A program made the position numbers and the translations under genes. Of a DNA stretch of 23,273 bases, positions 23,072-23,273 are shown piece by piece; position 1 is the stretch's first letter; each line of letters starts with the position of its first letter. The notes beneath the pieces are model-generated. The model ran no database searches. It was given only the letters and a program-made list of their open reading frames with translations, and was not told where the DNA came from. The DNA is taken from contig CAZFQG010000095.1 of the NCBI GenBank assembly GCA_964520785.1, positions 1-23,273 of the forward strand. Direction: 5' to 3'. This stretch comes from CAZFQG01 sp964520785. Lineage in GTDB: Bacteria; Planctomycetota; Planctomycetia; Pirellulales; Thermoguttaceae.

Positions 23072-23273
23072 TAGTTCGGGGTCGGGGGGCGGTACTCCGT
23101 GACGTCGATAGACCGGAACCACTCAATCGTCCGCTCCAATCCCTCTCTGAGAGGGATTGCCGGCTCCCACCCCAATTTCTCCCTCGCAAGGCTTATATCG
23201 GGCTGTCGCTGCGTTGGGTCGTCCGCCGGGAGGGGATGGTATACCATTTTTGAACGGGAACCGGTCAATTCCC
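23068..23273 (-). CDS. NAD-dependent epimerase/dehydratase family protein, C-terminal fragment
   Basis: The gene runs off the right edge; the last 67 residues are seen. TGSRSKMVYHPLPADDPTQR, PDISLAREKLGWEP and LREGLERTIEWF form the conserved end of extended short-chain dehydrogenases acting on nucleotide sugars, closest in pattern to UDP-glucuronate decarboxylase (UDP-xylose synthase), where DDP-QR-PDI and LGW-P are nearly invariant. dTDP-glucose 4,6-dehydratases have similar ends, so the exact reaction is not settled. The NAD-binding GxxGxxG and the YxxxK active site lie outside the window. The protein is cytosolic and would supply sugars for polysaccharide or glycan synthesis. Confidence 0.8.
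   Translation of the reverse strand, partial: ELTGSRSKMVYHPLPADDPTQRQPDISLAREKLGWEPAIPLREGLERTIEWFRSIDVTEYRPPTPNY

Overview
The window is a GC-rich stretch of bacterial chromosome, most likely from a planctomycete (phylum Planctomycetota). The assignment rests on a secreted lamin-tail/dockerin protein with the N-terminal LExRRLLS-type motif common in planctomycete surface proteins, a relic of a secreted formylglycine-generating-enzyme-like (SUMF1) protein, and a CCCAGGGT/ACCCTGGG hairpin element of a kind I recall from Pirellulaceae. It is an inference from gene style, not a phylogenetic result.

Layout. 58-2188 (minus): a tiny membrane-peptide ORF and a large lamin-tail/dockerin surface protein. 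2224-2284: two overlapping, opposed promoters sharing a near-palindrome. 2413-4096 (plus): a tight operon cbpA-rnpA-yidD with GTGA overlaps, followed by a hairpin terminator. 4779-7262 (plus): a 12-TM MMPL/RND-type exporter. 7263-9242: a 2-kb gene-poor scar with hairpin repeats, a G-quadruplex-type tract and a broken SUMF1-like gene. 9243-10585 (minus): enolase with a strong intrinsic terminator. 10887-12683 (plus): psd and pssA, the two-step route from CDP-diacylglycerol to phosphatidylethanolamine. 12721-14794 (minus): an AnmK-like sugar-kinase homologue lacking key nucleotide-binding motifs, behind a class I glutamine-amidotransferase-like protein whose catalytic Cys is Gly. 15311-20862 (plus): a TetR regulator, an HlyD-type adaptor and an RND efflux pump joined by ATGA overlaps, with adaptor and pump each broken by one -1 frameshift. 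20890-22853 (minus): a secreted matrixin-like metalloprotease and a YihX-like HAD phosphatase. 23068-23273 (minus): the C-terminal end of a nucleotide-sugar epimerase/decarboxylase running off the window.

The most unusual items are the neighbouring minus-strand pair at 12721-14794, in which both proteins keep the family fold signatures but have lost catalytic or ATP-binding residues (a possible pseudoenzyme module with its own 17-bp palindrome at the leader), and the previously unassigned cytosolic N-terminal domain on phosphatidylserine decarboxylase. Three independent -1 shifts in one window (SUMF1-like, adaptor, pump) could be real decay or single-base assembly errors; the intact reading frames on either side of the two efflux breaks favour error or very recent mutation. 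No tRNA, rRNA, CRISPR array or intact insertion sequence was seen.
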